NCBI GenBank assembly: GCA_938075415.1
Contig: CALJHC010000005.1
Span: forward strand, 1 to 64,000
Length of the DNA: 64,000 nt
Direction of reading: 5' to 3'
Source: an uncultured Rubripirellula sp.
Lineage (GTDB): Bacteria > Planctomycetota > Planctomycetia > Pirellulales > Pirellulaceae
The notes under the pieces are model-generated. The model saw only the letters and a list, made by a program, of their open reading frames with translations, made no database searches and was not told the DNA's origin. This document shows positions 48,301 through 57,213 of this stretch, in pieces; positions within the stretch are counted from its first letter, which is position 1, and each line of letters begins with the position of its first letter. The position numbers and the translations under genes were made by a program.

Positions 48301-49470
48301 AAGGACTCGATTCCTGAGCCAGTTCGACGTCCACGACCCGAAGCGGGAAAGGTGGATAAGTGTGTCAAAGAATGGCAGGTGGGTTCCCGGAGATCTCATC
48401 AGCTTGTGCAATGGCTTTGCGATCCGTTTGGGGACAGTGATTCATCAGGCAACGCTCCCGCAGTGCTCAACGCCATCCCATCCAACAAGGGATTGAAGGC
48501 GGGAGACGAGGTTATTGGGGTTGTTGTCGGCGTGATGCCTTTTGGTGTGTTTGTTGAGTTGGCACCAGATTGCAGTGGATTGGTCCACGTGAGTCGTATT
48601 TCAGAATCTTACATCGAGGACTTACACGAGGCGGTTCAGGTGGGTGATGTCGTCACGGCTTGGGTGACAGGGATTGACGAAAAGCGACGACGCGTTGCCC
48701 TTTCAGCGATTTCTCCTGAGCGAGAAGTCGAGTTGCAAGCCATTCGGCAAAAGTCTCGTCACAATCAAGCCGCCGGGGGTAATCGTCGTGGTGGCCAAGG
48801 TGGACGCGGTGGCCAAGGTGGCCAAGGTGGACGCGGTGCCGGGGCATCGGGGCAGGCTCGCAACGACGGAAAATCACGGGCAGGCGGTTCAGGTGCAGGT
48901 GGTTCAGGTGCAGGCGGTTCAGGTGCAGGCGGTTCAGGTGCAGGCGGTTCAACCGGTCGCGGTGGACAGCAGGGTCGCGGTGGACAGCAGGGTCGCGGTG
49001 GCCAGCAAGGTCGCGGTGGACAGCGTCGTGATGGAGGTCGGGGACGTCCTCAGCGTGGCGGTCGTGGTCGAGATCGAAAACCTGAGTCCTACGGGGTTGT
49101 CAGCAAGACTGAGGCAAAACCGATTTCAGATGCAATGCAAAAAGGTGATGAGCCGCTTCGGTCATTTGGTGACCTGATGCAGTTCTTTGATGCTCCCACT
49201 TCTGGAAAGTCTGCTTCGAAGAAGAGTCAGGCATCCAAGGAACAACCAAAGAAAGCAGAACCAACCAAAGTTGAAACCTCAATGTCGCAACCCGCTGAAG
49301 AGGTTGCAGTTGAGCCAACTGTCGGTTCGCAGGAATCGTCTGACAATGCGGTGAAAGAACAACCGCAAGTGACTGATCAGACCAAAAAAACAACCAAACC
49401 CGATAATGGCTCGACCGGCGATACGGCAGCGGAGGAGTCAAATTCACCCGAGGACAAGGACGAGTCCTGA
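45397..49470 (+). CDS. Tex-like S1 RNA-binding protein with disordered insertions and RGG tail
   Basis: A 1357-residue protein of the Tex family, which is normally near 770. In order: the Tex N-terminal helical region (PPFLARYRRDELGGVDEASL), an insertion of about 250 residues of Ser/Ala/Asp/Glu-rich sequence (about 200-450, including DSQSSDSQSS repeats), the YqgF-like nuclease-fold domain (MAIDAVGPRTAATSIV, LADRNGADVYAGSS), a helix-hairpin-helix (GGVDVNAAPVSWLTRIPGVT), a second acidic insertion, the S1 domain (GVVVGVMPFGVFVELAPDCS, GLVHVSRISES), and a Gly/Arg-rich tail with repeated GGSGA and RGGQQG motifs. Tex binds nucleic acids and affects transcription; the specific role here is inferred. 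A linked small gene follows after two bases. Confidence 0.88.
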   Translation: MSVDYEAIAQRGRCDVSSLRLATPLLEQGYSPPFLARYRRDELGGVDEASLWALLSSLQAEQEIQQRRSELLESWEKTTLRDPAIAHALRQSHSLRMLNRLGRRLKRETGDSVSSATTIAARVLSPAKGDGKDFASIAASIEGLENPEEAVTGAEEALAERLAGDPRMIAAAVRWLSKNAKVQISKVHDPHLAPADEPSKGSESKKNKKRKAQSKELTAEKQVGADSQSSDSQSSDSQSADSQSADSQSPDSTSPVTSDSSVSGPSTDSPAASSTEDTPVSETVTDATVAAEASATKEATNEVVPAADANDASVQADVKTTEAVESDTSTASASDLVADPAESKQQTAAVVGEAAPASEIESEVDSTTPPEVSIAGEAASDKTTSAESATAKGSVAKAGQAESKPAGVPQKQTATQGGDSKGASSKKQKKISPRQRRRRWLVSVLKPLSGKKFNADKLSAFQIVMLGRAMRSQVAECSFEYDATRLVAELQRVAGSINRHFEAKLQEIVLKHESVIREAGEAAWWDDLHEKASARLVTITADHLDRHVNRGGVDARVVMAIDAVGPRTAATSIVCSDGRILHNEDLPCQMSTALRTQAVTRLGELIHSFHVDLIVVSNGPSRRATMIALGDLIGQSPEGSVRWTLADRNGADVYAGSSIADEEMRATPRRFRAAAWLAFSILQPAQAFAKVDPLKLRLSSFQRELTDELLSRPLENVMTSGASRGGVDVNAAPVSWLTRIPGVTEDVANAIDQARRESLFDSREKLGDLPQWSSVTGSRQALPFLRVFGSEMTLDGTLIHPDDYPLAEKLATSLEIELPPGAPPGYVAPDFTQSIDPTTKSQISEAPVDTDANAVEDFTNASENASEFSIQEASDAGVGEETPADVSDSNSENQADGSGAEVEPASDSTQEIEVTAECSEKTSDETTAVNAVSETSGSNTESADKSEATKDSTDVEASAVEDSAPAIDKDSIPEPVRRPRPEAGKVDKCVKEWQVGSRRSHQLVQWLCDPFGDSDSSGNAPAVLNAIPSNKGLKAGDEVIGVVVGVMPFGVFVELAPDCSGLVHVSRISESYIEDLHEAVQVGDVVTAWVTGIDEKRRRVALSAISPEREVELQAIRQKSRHNQAAGGNRRGGQGGRGGQGGQGGRGAGASGQARNDGKSRAGGSGAGGSGAGGSGAGGSGAGGSTGRGGQQGRGGQQGRGGQQGRGGQRRDGGRGRPQRGGRGRDRKPESYGVVSKTEAKPISDAMQKGDEPLRSFGDLMQFFDAPTSGKSASKKSQASKEQPKKAEPTKVETSMSQPAEEVAVEPTVGSQESSDNAVKEQPQVTDQTKKTTKPDNGSTGDTAAEESNSPEDKDES

Positions 49471-49472
49471 GA

Positions 49473-49964
49473 ATGACTGAAGATTTTGAATCTCGACTTG
49501 AGTCAGCCATTTCGAGAGGTCGTCAGCGAGCTGACTGGAAAGCCTCGCAAGAACGCCGGAAAGAGCTGACAGAGGAAGAGAAACGCAGGCTGCACACGTC
49601 GCATCGGTTGACGCTGTCAGAGCGAATCGAGAAGGCGGTTCAACGCGTTGCGGATCACTTTCCCGGTTTCCAACAGGAAGGTATGTACGGTGAAATTGGC
49701 TGGGGTGCGGCTTGTTACCGGGATGATTTACGTCTCGAACAAGGCCGTCGAACCAACCAGTACAGTCGCTTGGAATTGGTGATTCGACCGCTCAGCGAAT
49801 CTCATGTTCTCGATCTCAAAGGGAAGGGAACGGTGATGAATCGTGAACTGTTCAACCGTAATTTTTTCACTCCAATCTCAGAAGTCGATCTCGAGGAGTT
49901 TGAGAATCTAATTGACAGCTGGTCGATTGAGTATGCCGAAGTCTACGCCTCGAAAAGTCGTTGA
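49473..49964 (+). CDS. Hypothetical protein linked to tex
   Basis: A 163-residue soluble protein with no family I recognise. The first 60 residues are highly charged and likely a coiled coil or helix (RRKELTEEEKRRLHTSHRLT). The rest is a compact alpha/beta part with LELVIRPLSESHVLDLKGKG and a hydrophobic-acidic end (EVDLEEFENLIDSWSIEYAE). No signal or membrane segment is present. The start is two bases after the Tex-like stop codon, so translation is probably coupled and the two proteins may act together. Confidence 0.8.
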   Translation: MTEDFESRLESAISRGRQRADWKASQERRKELTEEEKRRLHTSHRLTLSERIEKAVQRVADHFPGFQQEGMYGEIGWGAACYRDDLRLEQGRRTNQYSRLELVIRPLSESHVLDLKGKGTVMNRELFNRNFFTPISEVDLEEFENLIDSWSIEYAEVYASKSR

Positions 49965-50494
49965 CGATTAACCGTTGCAGTCTTGATAGCTTCGGTTGGC
50001 AATTTCGTTAATCCGTCAGATCTCCGCTGCGAGCTTCAATCGTTGGTGGTTTTCTCATTGCCAAAACTCCAAGGGCGGGGTGCATCACGAGACCCTTACA
50101 ATTTGGGTTGCAGCTCGCGATGGATGCCTCTGTGCATGTCTCAATTATGTTTGGATTACAGTTCCATTCTTTTCATCGCCCTTTCCTGAATCAGCTGCTG
50201 ATGGACCGGGCGTCTAAAGAGGATCTAATTGCATTGGCAATGTCCTGATCGGAGAAAGACGAACTGATCGGTAAAGAAAGTGATCAGGGCCACATCAATC
50301 CGATGAACCTGCCTTTGGATGATTGCGAATTCAGCAACACTGATTTCGTTGCATTCAGTCGGCTGGTTTGACGCTTGTGATATCGATTTTAGTCGAGTTA
50401 AACCACGGTCAGCCGGCACCTATCATTTGATCGAGCCGATGTCGCGTGAATCGAGGAGAACACCAAACGTCGGTCTGGCCTGAGGATCGGTCTA
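49965..50494. other. Intergenic, nothing recognised
   Basis: Convergent gap between the Tex-linked gene and the sugar isomerase gene. No gene-like frame is evident apart from the hairpin at its right end. Confidence 0.45.
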
Positions 50495-50527
50495 TCGGAC
50501 GGGCCGTCAGAGTGAAGGCCCGTCCGA
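50495..50527 (-). terminator. GC-rich hairpin after the sugar isomerase gene
   Basis: A perfect 11-bp stem (50495-50505 with 50517-50527) with an 11-nt loop lies 55 bases after the isomerase stop codon. No T-run follows on the minus strand, so termination is likely but not certain. Confidence 0.55.
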
Positions 50528-50582
50528 AATGATTTGCCTTGCGAGTGTCAAGTGTTCACTCGCTGCTAATTCGCTGAAGGTG

Positions 50583-51518
50583 TCAGCTGACTTTTAATTC
50601 TTGTGCGATTCGAATTAGCAGGTCCTTGCTTTTTTGGATGCCCTGCATTTCACCGATTTTCCCACCCTCATATTCGATTCCGACATAGCCCGAGTAGCCG
50701 TGTTTCTCAACGACAATTTTCATCATCTTGACGTAGTCGGTGTGGATTTCGTCACCTTTCTCGTCGAAGTCATGGGTCTTCGCGCTAACAGCCTTTGCAA
50801 AAGGCATCAGTTCATCAACACCTTTGTACCGATCGTACTCTTCCGGATTTTTGCCACGCCGAATGAAGAAGTTGCCAAAATCGGGAAGAGTCCCGCAGTT
50901 GTCCATTGCCACTTTCTTGATCACGCCAGCGAGCCAAGCCCCATTGCTGCTCAAGCCGCCATGATTTTCGACGATTACATTAAGATTGGACTTCTTGGCG
51001 TACTCACTGACTCGACCCAATCCGTCTGCAGCTAATGCTTGTTGCTCTTCAAAACTACCTTGGCTGGCTGCATTGACGCGAATGGAATGACATCCCAAAA
51101 ATTTTGCGGCATCAACCCACTGGTAATGATTCTCGACGGCCTGTGTCCGTCTTCCCTGATCGGGATCACCGAGGTTGCCCTCACCATCCACCATGATCAG
51201 CAAACTTTGGACACCTTCACCTTCAGCGCGTGTTTTCATATCACGAAGATAGGTCTGGTCTTTGGCCTTGTCTTTGAAGAACTGATTGACGTACTCAACT
51301 CCGTCGATTCCAAATTCTCGTTTTGCAATTCGAGCGAAATCAAGATTGCTAAGATTTTTCGATCGGTCCCGAAGTGTCCGATGGAGTGACCATTCCGCTA
51401 AGGAAATTTTAAAAGGCATCCTAACTGTGTCAGTTGCCGAGCAGAAGTTCTTGCCCGGCATGATGCTACTGGTCGCGAGCGCAGCCGCAGAGGTTTTAAG
51501 AAAAGATCGTCGAAACAT
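50583..51518 (-). CDS. Exported sugar phosphate isomerase/epimerase-like TIM barrel
   Basis: A 311-residue AP-endonuclease-2/xylose-isomerase-like TIM barrel. The N terminus [20 protein letters not shown] resembles a Tat signal, although a single Arg pair with Ser-Phe-Leu is the only core. Metal-ligand-like residues are seen in [32 protein letters not shown] and [12 protein letters not shown], typical of this superfamily in planctomycetes. The natural substrate is unknown. It is alone, and a hairpin terminates it. Confidence 0.85.
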   Translation of the reverse strand: MFRRSFLKTSAAALATSSIMPGKNFCSATDTVRMPFKISLAEWSLHRTLRDRSKNLSNLDFARIAKREFGIDGVEYVNQFFKDKAKDQTYLRDMKTRAEGEGVQSLLIMVDGEGNLGDPDQGRRTQAVENHYQWVDAAKFLGCHSIRVNAASQGSFEEQQALAADGLGRVSEYAKKSNLNVIVENHGGLSSNGAWLAGVIKKVAMDNCGTLPDFGNFFIRRGKNPEEYDRYKGVDELMPFAKAVSAKTHDFDEKGDEIHTDYVKMMKIVVEKHGYSGYVGIEYEGGKIGEMQGIQKSKDLLIRIAQELKVS

Positions 51519-51702
51519 CGTTTTGAATCTCTCGTGTCAGAAAATAAGTAAGAAGCACTCGTCATTGTACTTGGGGGATTTGCATTTTGTTCGATCCCCA
51601 GGCAACAGATCATGAAGGGTCGGGGTCGCGTGATCAAGCCGGCAAATGATGTTGCCTGTCGTGAGGGGGTGACCTGCGCCGGTGGCACGAAACGGGGTTG
51701 CG

Positions 51703-51814
51703 GGTCTTGGATCACTGGGGTCTTGGATCACTGGGGTATCGGATCACTGGGGTCTCGGATCACTGGGGTCTCGGATCACTGGGGTCTCGGATCACTGGGG
51801 TCTCGGATCACTGG
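51703..51814. repeat. Seven-copy 16-bp tandem repeat
   Basis: Seven head-to-tail units of GGTCTYGGATCACTGG (Y is T in the first two units and C in later ones; one unit has an A for C change at position 4). This is the largest intergenic array in the window. It lies upstream of the sugar isomerase gene, in the gap 51519-52226, which otherwise has no gene. Confidence 0.97.
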
Positions 51815-52226
51815 CCCTGGGCTGAATCAATTCAGTAAAAGTGTTTTGCTAATGTTCTCCATGTCAAGAAAAGTTTCGATGTTATGACCAATCAATCTTG
51901 CAAGTCAGATGGGTAGTCTGAGTGAAGTGATCAGCATTCGATTTTGGTCGGAGACAGCTGTTGGTCTGTTCGTTACCAATATTATTCTTCATCTAATTGA
52001 TCAGTTGGAATTCAAATTTGAATTCTGAAAGGTTGGAAAGGGCGGGGCTGGTGCGGTAACGCTTTTGAGCTGCCTGCGAGTTGACCGTTGGGAGCATTCG
52101 GGCGTGGGATGAAAGATAAAGTGGCTCGATGGGTGATCGCATCTGATTCGGACTCGAGCTTTTGGTATCCTTTCCACTCTCGTTTCGTAACACCAAGAAA
52201 GCACCACAGGCGGTTGGCAAAAAAAC

Positions 52227-52895
52227 ATGACGATTCGAACAATCTTATTGGAAGCAAGGCGATTTCTATTTTGTGCGTTTCAATTAGCCTTCTTCATGCC
52301 ATTGGTTGCGCAAGAACGCAGGGTGGTGTTCGAGGATGATTTTGAATCTGGTATCGGTCGCTGGGAGCGATTGGATCCCGAGACATGGAAGTTGGTTCAG
52401 CATGGATCAAACCACGCCATTGAAATCACCGATCGTGCAAGTGCTTACAAGCCTCCGGTGAGAAGTCCCGGTCATGTCGCTTTGATAAAGGGACTGGAAC
52501 TGGAAAATATTGAAATCAGTTTTAAGGTGCGAAGCACCAAAGACACTGGCAATCATCGCGATTGCTGTGTGTTCTTTGCTTACCAAGATGCTCGGCATTT
52601 TTATTATGTGCATTTGGGTGCCAAGCCAGATCCGCATAGCGGGCAAATCATGATCGTCAACGAAGCTCCGAGGTTGGCGTTAACAAAAAATGAACAAATG
52701 ACCCCGTGGGATGATCAATGGCACAACGTTCGCTTGTTGCGTGAGGCGGGTTCAGGCCGCATCTCGGTTTACTTTGATGATTTTGAGAAACCGTTGATGG
52801 AAGTTTCCGATCAGAGATTCAAAAAGGGGAGAATTGGCATCGGGTCGTTCGATGATTTGAACGAGTTCGACGATGTCGTGGTCCGGACGTGGTGA
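52227..52895 (+). CDS. Exported concanavalin A-like (LamG-type) protein
   Basis: A 222-residue protein with a signal peptide (RFLFCAFQLAFFMPLVAQ). The mature part resembles a jelly-roll concanavalin A-like fold: VVFEDDFESGIGRWERLDPE near the start, KGLELENIEISFKVRSTKDT, HFYYVHLGAKPDPHSG, WHNVRLLREAGSGRISVYFD and GRIGIGSFDDLNEFDDVVVR. This pattern is common in planctomycete secreted proteins that bind or act on glycans, for example the DUF1080/3-keto-disaccharide hydrolase group, but no catalytic residues can be assigned. It stands alone. Confidence 0.75.
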   Translation: MTIRTILLEARRFLFCAFQLAFFMPLVAQERRVVFEDDFESGIGRWERLDPETWKLVQHGSNHAIEITDRASAYKPPVRSPGHVALIKGLELENIEISFKVRSTKDTGNHRDCCVFFAYQDARHFYYVHLGAKPDPHSGQIMIVNEAPRLALTKNEQMTPWDDQWHNVRLLREAGSGRISVYFDDFEKPLMEVSDQRFKKGRIGIGSFDDLNEFDDVVVRTW

Positions 52896-52925
52896 TTTCA
52901 TTCGACGCGGTGGTTTGTTCGGTTG

Positions 52926-52961
52926 CGGATCCACATTGCTTCACGGATCCACATTGCTTCA
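52926..52961. repeat. 18-bp direct repeat, two copies
   Basis: Two identical adjacent copies of an 18-bp unit starting CGGATCCACATTGC (52926-52943 and 52944-52961). Confidence 0.95.
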
Positions 52962-53178
52962 CGGGTTCACACACCAGTGGTGGACATTGGCAGGAGCTCA
53001 TTTGTTCGCCATGGTTTGATGATTTCTCCGCCTCTTTGATCGGTATTGCTAAGGTTCAAGTCTTTCCCTTCGCGTTGACATCTGTTTTTGCAATGGCAAG
53101 ATGATTCATCTTGGATTCGCGGTGATACCGCGAAAATTGGTTCGGTTGGCGCAGAATGAGTTCAAAAAGGAATACTTC

Positions 53179-53724
53179 ATGAGAGCTCGAACTATCGAAT
53201 CGACCTTTCGGTTTTGCCCGGATTGTGGATTGGAAACTCAGGAGTTGGGGCGAGTTCCCTTTCGATGCCAACGATGCGGATATAGTCATTTCTTCGGTCC
53301 CGTTGCTGCCGTTGGCGGGCTTGTGGTCACCGAGCAGAAAGATCTTTTGATGGTTCGTCGAGCCCAGCAGCCCGGTAAGGGTAAGTGGGGCTTGCCCGGC
53401 GGTTTCGTGGATCGTGGTGAAAGAATTGAGGAAGCACTCGCGCGGGAGGTGATGGAAGAAACGGGCTTAACGGTGGGTCGTAGTCGTTACCTGATTTCGT
53501 TCCCGAATCTGTATGACTATCGAGGTGTCGTTGCGCCGGTGATTGATCTGTTTTACCTCTGTGTCGTCAGCGACAGCAGCGAAGTTGTTCTGGATGCAGA
53601 TGAGCTAGATCAATTTGTTTGGGCACCGCCATCTCAGGATCGGCTGGATCAGATGGCGTTTGAGTCAAATCGCAAAGCAATTCAGTACTGGATGAAGAAC
53701 CCGAATCTTTCATTATTTGATTGA
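53179..53724 (+). CDS. Zinc-ribbon Nudix hydrolase
   Basis: A 181-residue protein that begins with a zinc ribbon (CPDCG and CQRCG) and continues with a Nudix domain. The Nudix box GFVDRGERIEEALAREVMEE with the following TG fits Gx5Ex7REUxEExGU exactly. This resembles the NudC-like or ADP-ribose/NADH pyrophosphatase-related group, though substrate is not certain. The start is supported by AAAAAGGA a few bases before the ATG; the frame also extends 26 codons upstream without such support. It is the only gene on this strand in the vicinity. Confidence 0.88.
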   Translation: MRARTIESTFRFCPDCGLETQELGRVPFRCQRCGYSHFFGPVAAVGGLVVTEQKDLLMVRRAQQPGKGKWGLPGGFVDRGERIEEALAREVMEETGLTVGRSRYLISFPNLYDYRGVVAPVIDLFYLCVVSDSSEVVLDADELDQFVWAPPSQDRLDQMAFESNRKAIQYWMKNPNLSLFD

Positions 53725-53961
53725 GATTCAAGAGGAGTCTTCGGCATCAGCTGCTTCAGAGTTATCATGATCGGTGTGGCAAGACGCAATCGGAGTGGCT
53801 GGGTAAACTGTCCACATTTTGAGATAAGCAGAGTCTGGTTAGCGGACCGTTGAGAGTCGAATTTCGCTCGCCAATGAGGTGGGGCTTTGCGAGACTGGTG
53901 GCAAGGGTGCATTGTTGTCAGGAGGATGTTGTTCTTTGCTTGGGAAATCTCAATGAACGAA

Positions 53962-54948
53962 TCAGAACTCGATCCGTTTTCCCTCCCGCTCGCTTTGCGC
54001 GGCCGCTGCGTAGATGGTTGCTGCACGGTAGGCGTCATTGAGGTCACTCATGTTTCTGACAAGGCTGGTAACCGTTCGGTGAAATTGCCGAAGTAATTGT
54101 TCGCCAACAGGGACCTCCGTATCGAGTGATTCGAGATGACGACCCGCATCATCAAACCAGACAAGGTTGGCCGGCAAATCAAGAAAGGCAACACCACGCT
54201 CACAGCAAATCTGCATTGCTGAGGGTGGTTGAAACGCAATCGCCTCGTGCCACGTTGATCGAATGTAATCACCACAACTAATTTGAGCCGTTACCTCGGG
54301 GCCTCGGGAGTTTGCGGGAAACTCCAGGCTAATGCATTGATAGAGGGTTTCGCTGCCCTTTTTTTGAGAGGTTGAAACAACGGAGGTCGGTTCACGGTTG
54401 ACGACATAACGGCACCAGTCAATCAGTTCGATGAATTCCCCCCGATAAGTGGTCTCTGTTTTTCCCGAATCGCCGTGGTTGTTTTGCAAACGTCGGTGGC
54501 AGAAAAGCAAGTGAGGAGAACCCAGTTGCGTGGCGATGAGTTCCCGAAGGCGTAACGTTGCAGGTGCCAAACGCCGCGGGAATTCCGCCATGAAAGCGAT
54601 GCCTGATTTTTCGATTGCTGCGCGAACATGCTCGTCAGCAATAGGATCGAGGTTAATCTCTCCAGCCCAATAGATCGCTTTACCTGCTTCCGATGCCGAC
54701 AGGATCGGGAGCCATTGGTGCCAGGTTCGCTCCAGAACAATCACTGCATCGATGTCATGACGATTGACCAAGGCTCGGTAGCCATCGACCAAGTCTGCTT
54801 GAAACTCACGGGCGCAGGTTTCTCCAAGCTTTGATACTCCGGTGTAGACTGCGCGCACATCAAATCGCTCATGCAAGATTTGCAAAGCGGGTCTGTGTCT
54901 GGTTTGCCAGGCATCCCCGAGGCCAATCAGCCCAATCCTAAGTTTCAT
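53962..54948 (-). CDS. Gfo/Idh/MocA-family oxidoreductase
   Basis: A 328-residue NAD(P)-dependent oxidoreductase. The N-terminal Rossmann fold is IGLIGLGDAWQTRHRPALQI with the sequence DAVIVLERTWHQWL further on. The family's usual catalytic EKP is replaced by AGEINLDPIADEH (about 95-107), so the chemistry may differ. The C-terminal alpha/beta domain is complete (FVEL...CRYVVNREPTSVVSTS type strands). The substrate, normally a sugar or inositol, cannot be read from the sequence. Confidence 0.82.
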   Translation of the reverse strand: MKLRIGLIGLGDAWQTRHRPALQILHERFDVRAVYTGVSKLGETCAREFQADLVDGYRALVNRHDIDAVIVLERTWHQWLPILSASEAGKAIYWAGEINLDPIADEHVRAAIEKSGIAFMAEFPRRLAPATLRLRELIATQLGSPHLLFCHRRLQNNHGDSGKTETTYRGEFIELIDWCRYVVNREPTSVVSTSQKKGSETLYQCISLEFPANSRGPEVTAQISCGDYIRSTWHEAIAFQPPSAMQICCERGVAFLDLPANLVWFDDAGRHLESLDTEVPVGEQLLRQFHRTVTSLVRNMSDLNDAYRAATIYAAAAQSEREGKRIEF

Positions 54949-55948
54949 TCAACTGATCCAGGCAAGAAAAAAGGGCAAGCGACAGGGACGATGGGATAAC
55001 AAGAGATTAGAAGCTTGAGCGTTTGTTTCGGACCTCACCATTTCGAACCGGTGCACACAAATCCGCTCGCCAGTCTCTTATCGTCGCAAAAAACCAACGG
55101 CTCTGGCAACGGATCCTGCCAAGGTCACGGGCTGCGTTCAAAGGTTTTCTCTGCTCCGCGTACCCAGTGTACATGGCCCCGTGCAGATTACGTCGTGATC
55201 TTGGTTGTCCAAACTGCGAAAGGATGGCCGATTTTGTGTGATCAGTTTTTGATTTCAAATTACTGGCGAGCTTCAGGCCATTTAGGTGATAGTCTGATAG
55301 CCGATTGAGCAAAAATTGCCGGACGACCTTTTGAACCACAAAGGCTCAGCCCCGCCCGGGGTGGTGCGGGATCAGGATTCCTCTGGTGATCTGCTGTGAC
55401 TTAGCCGCAAATCAAAGCCGAGAAATCAGAGTTGCCGAAGGATTCGCCTCAAATTCAATCACTTTCACCGCGGTTGTCACGATGAACTTTGGATGGGAAT
55501 GAGTGCCGTATGGTTTCGATTAGATCTGAATCTTAGAAAGTCGAGACCGTCAATGCACCAACGGCCTTACTGAGAATCTCACGAATTATTTGCTTTTGCA
55601 GGGCGTACATCGAGAGTGGAGGAGATCGGTTTCGTCGATCTCGCACGGTCATGGCCGATTTCTGGATTGCCTCGGGCATCGATTTCTACGACTGAGCACG
55701 ATCGAACGCAGTTTCACAGGCTGATTTTTCACTAAGCTTTAATGCTTGCATTACAGGTTTTGTGGAGGGAATTTGGTTTTATGATTCCCTGCGGACGACT
55801 TTTTTTTCAGGATTCGCTATTCTTCTAAGTGCACCGATAGGGTCCGGTGGGTATGCGTTGCTTCAGTTAACATGAACTTGATCGTTTTTGCTGAACGGCG
55901 CGTTGGATATTTGAACTGAGTCTTTTTTCCAAAGTGAGATTGCACAGC
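54949..55948. other. Intergenic, nothing recognised
   Basis: About 1 kb between the divergent oxidoreductase and murB-like genes. No gene-like frame is evident. Confidence 0.5.
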
Positions 55949-56827
55949 ATGAGTTTTCCGGACGAGCTAATGCACCTGATCCGAACGGACGAGCCGCTTG
56001 GGCCTTTGGTTTGGTTAGGAATTGGTGGTCCAGCTCGCTTTTTTGCAGAGCCTGTTGATGAGACGGATCTTCAGCGGCTCGTTCAAGCGGCCAATGAGGC
56101 GGGTCTACCGGTACGGATTCTCGGTGGTGGCAGTAATTTACTGGTGCGGGAAGCCGGGTTTGACGGACTGGTCATTTCCTTGGCTGGTGCAGCGACCAGC
56201 CAGATTGAAATCAATGGTTCGCAGATGACCGCGGGCGCCGGTGCGAAGCTCTCTCACGCCGTGATTAAAGCGGTGGGATCTGGTCTGGGCGGCCTGGAAC
56301 ACCTTGTTGGGATACCCGGATCTGTGGGCGGTGCAGTGGTTGGAAATGCCTCCAGCGACGGTCGCGATATTGGCTCAGTCGTTCAGTCAGTCTCAGTGCT
56401 GGAACCGACCGGTGAGCGGCGTACCTTGACGCAGCAAGAGGCGGGTTTTTTCCACCGAAAGTCTTCTCTGTTGGGACTTTCGATTGTTGCCGTTACTTTC
56501 GAACTCGAGCCGCGAGATGTCGCTGCATTGACCAAGCGAATGCAAAAGCTTTGGATTGGCCGAAATGCCTCGCGTCCCAACGAAGAACCGCGGATCGCAA
56601 TGCCGTTTGTCGAGCCGGATGAAATGAATGTCAACGAATTGCTCCAGCAAGTTGGCTTGGCAGGAATCCGAGAGGGGCAAGTTTCCCTTGATGCGCAAAG
56701 CCCCCAGTTTCTAATCGCTCATTCCGGTGCGACCAGCGAGCAGTGTCTCAAACTCATTGAGAGGGTTCGCGAGCAGGTACTTTTGCAGACCGGGATCGAC
56801 TTGCAACTCAATTTGCAGATTTGGTAG
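55949..56827 (+). CDS. MurB-like FAD protein with altered active site
   Basis: A 292-residue homologue of UDP-N-acetylenolpyruvoylglucosamine reductase, the enzyme that makes UDP-MurNAc. The FAD-binding part is normal: GGGSNLLVREAGFDGLVISL, then GLEHLVGIPGSVGGAVVGNA. The catalytic part is altered. The YRxS motif reads HRKS (Tyr lost, Arg kept). The segment that should be GSxFKNP or GSVFQRP reads AMPFVEP, so the proton-donor Ser is Pro. The C-terminal LEPEVR with the catalytic Glu reads LQLNLQ. From comparison with remembered E. coli and S. aureus sequences I infer a catalytically impaired or repurposed protein. An upstream GTG (55934) is another start. The ftsQ-like gene follows. Confidence 0.85.
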   Translation: MSFPDELMHLIRTDEPLGPLVWLGIGGPARFFAEPVDETDLQRLVQAANEAGLPVRILGGGSNLLVREAGFDGLVISLAGAATSQIEINGSQMTAGAGAKLSHAVIKAVGSGLGGLEHLVGIPGSVGGAVVGNASSDGRDIGSVVQSVSVLEPTGERRTLTQQEAGFFHRKSSLLGLSIVAVTFELEPRDVAALTKRMQKLWIGRNASRPNEEPRIAMPFVEPDEMNVNELLQQVGLAGIREGQVSLDAQSPQFLIAHSGATSEQCLKLIERVREQVLLQTGIDLQLNLQIW

Positions 56828-57213
56828 ACCTCTATTGCCGTTCCGATATTCTGCCGCGGTATTTTTGGTTCGATCATTGAATCTGCTTGGAAGACAGAGC
56901 ATGATTTTGGCGATGTCAGAGTCTGAGGCGAGTCCTTATTGATGGTGTATCGCGTCGAGTGCTGCTCTTTGCCAATTCAACGGTCGAGACTGAATGAGCG
57001 TTAAAAATGGAGTCTCGTGAGTTTGTGCTGGGGCGATTGAAGAAAATCGTGATCACCCGTTCACGGACTTGGGCCATCGTTGCTTCGCGGTGAGAGGCTG
57101 TGTTGACCGAAGTTATGATCCAACAGATCAGGTCGACATGTTGGATGGACTGAGTGGTCGTGTAATTTTGTTTGGATCGTGTTCGAGTGTGATCCGAGGT
57201 AAAGGAGTGTATC
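56828..57213. other. Gap between the murB-like and ftsQ-like genes
   Basis: About 390 bases with no supportable gene. The ftsQ-like ribosome-binding site, AAAGGAG, is at the right end. Confidence 0.5.

Noticed and set aside
53101..53178. Longer start for the zinc-ribbon Nudix gene
   Set aside because: The internal ATG at 53179 has a clear AAGGA site and precedes the zinc ribbon directly. The upstream part shows no conserved features.
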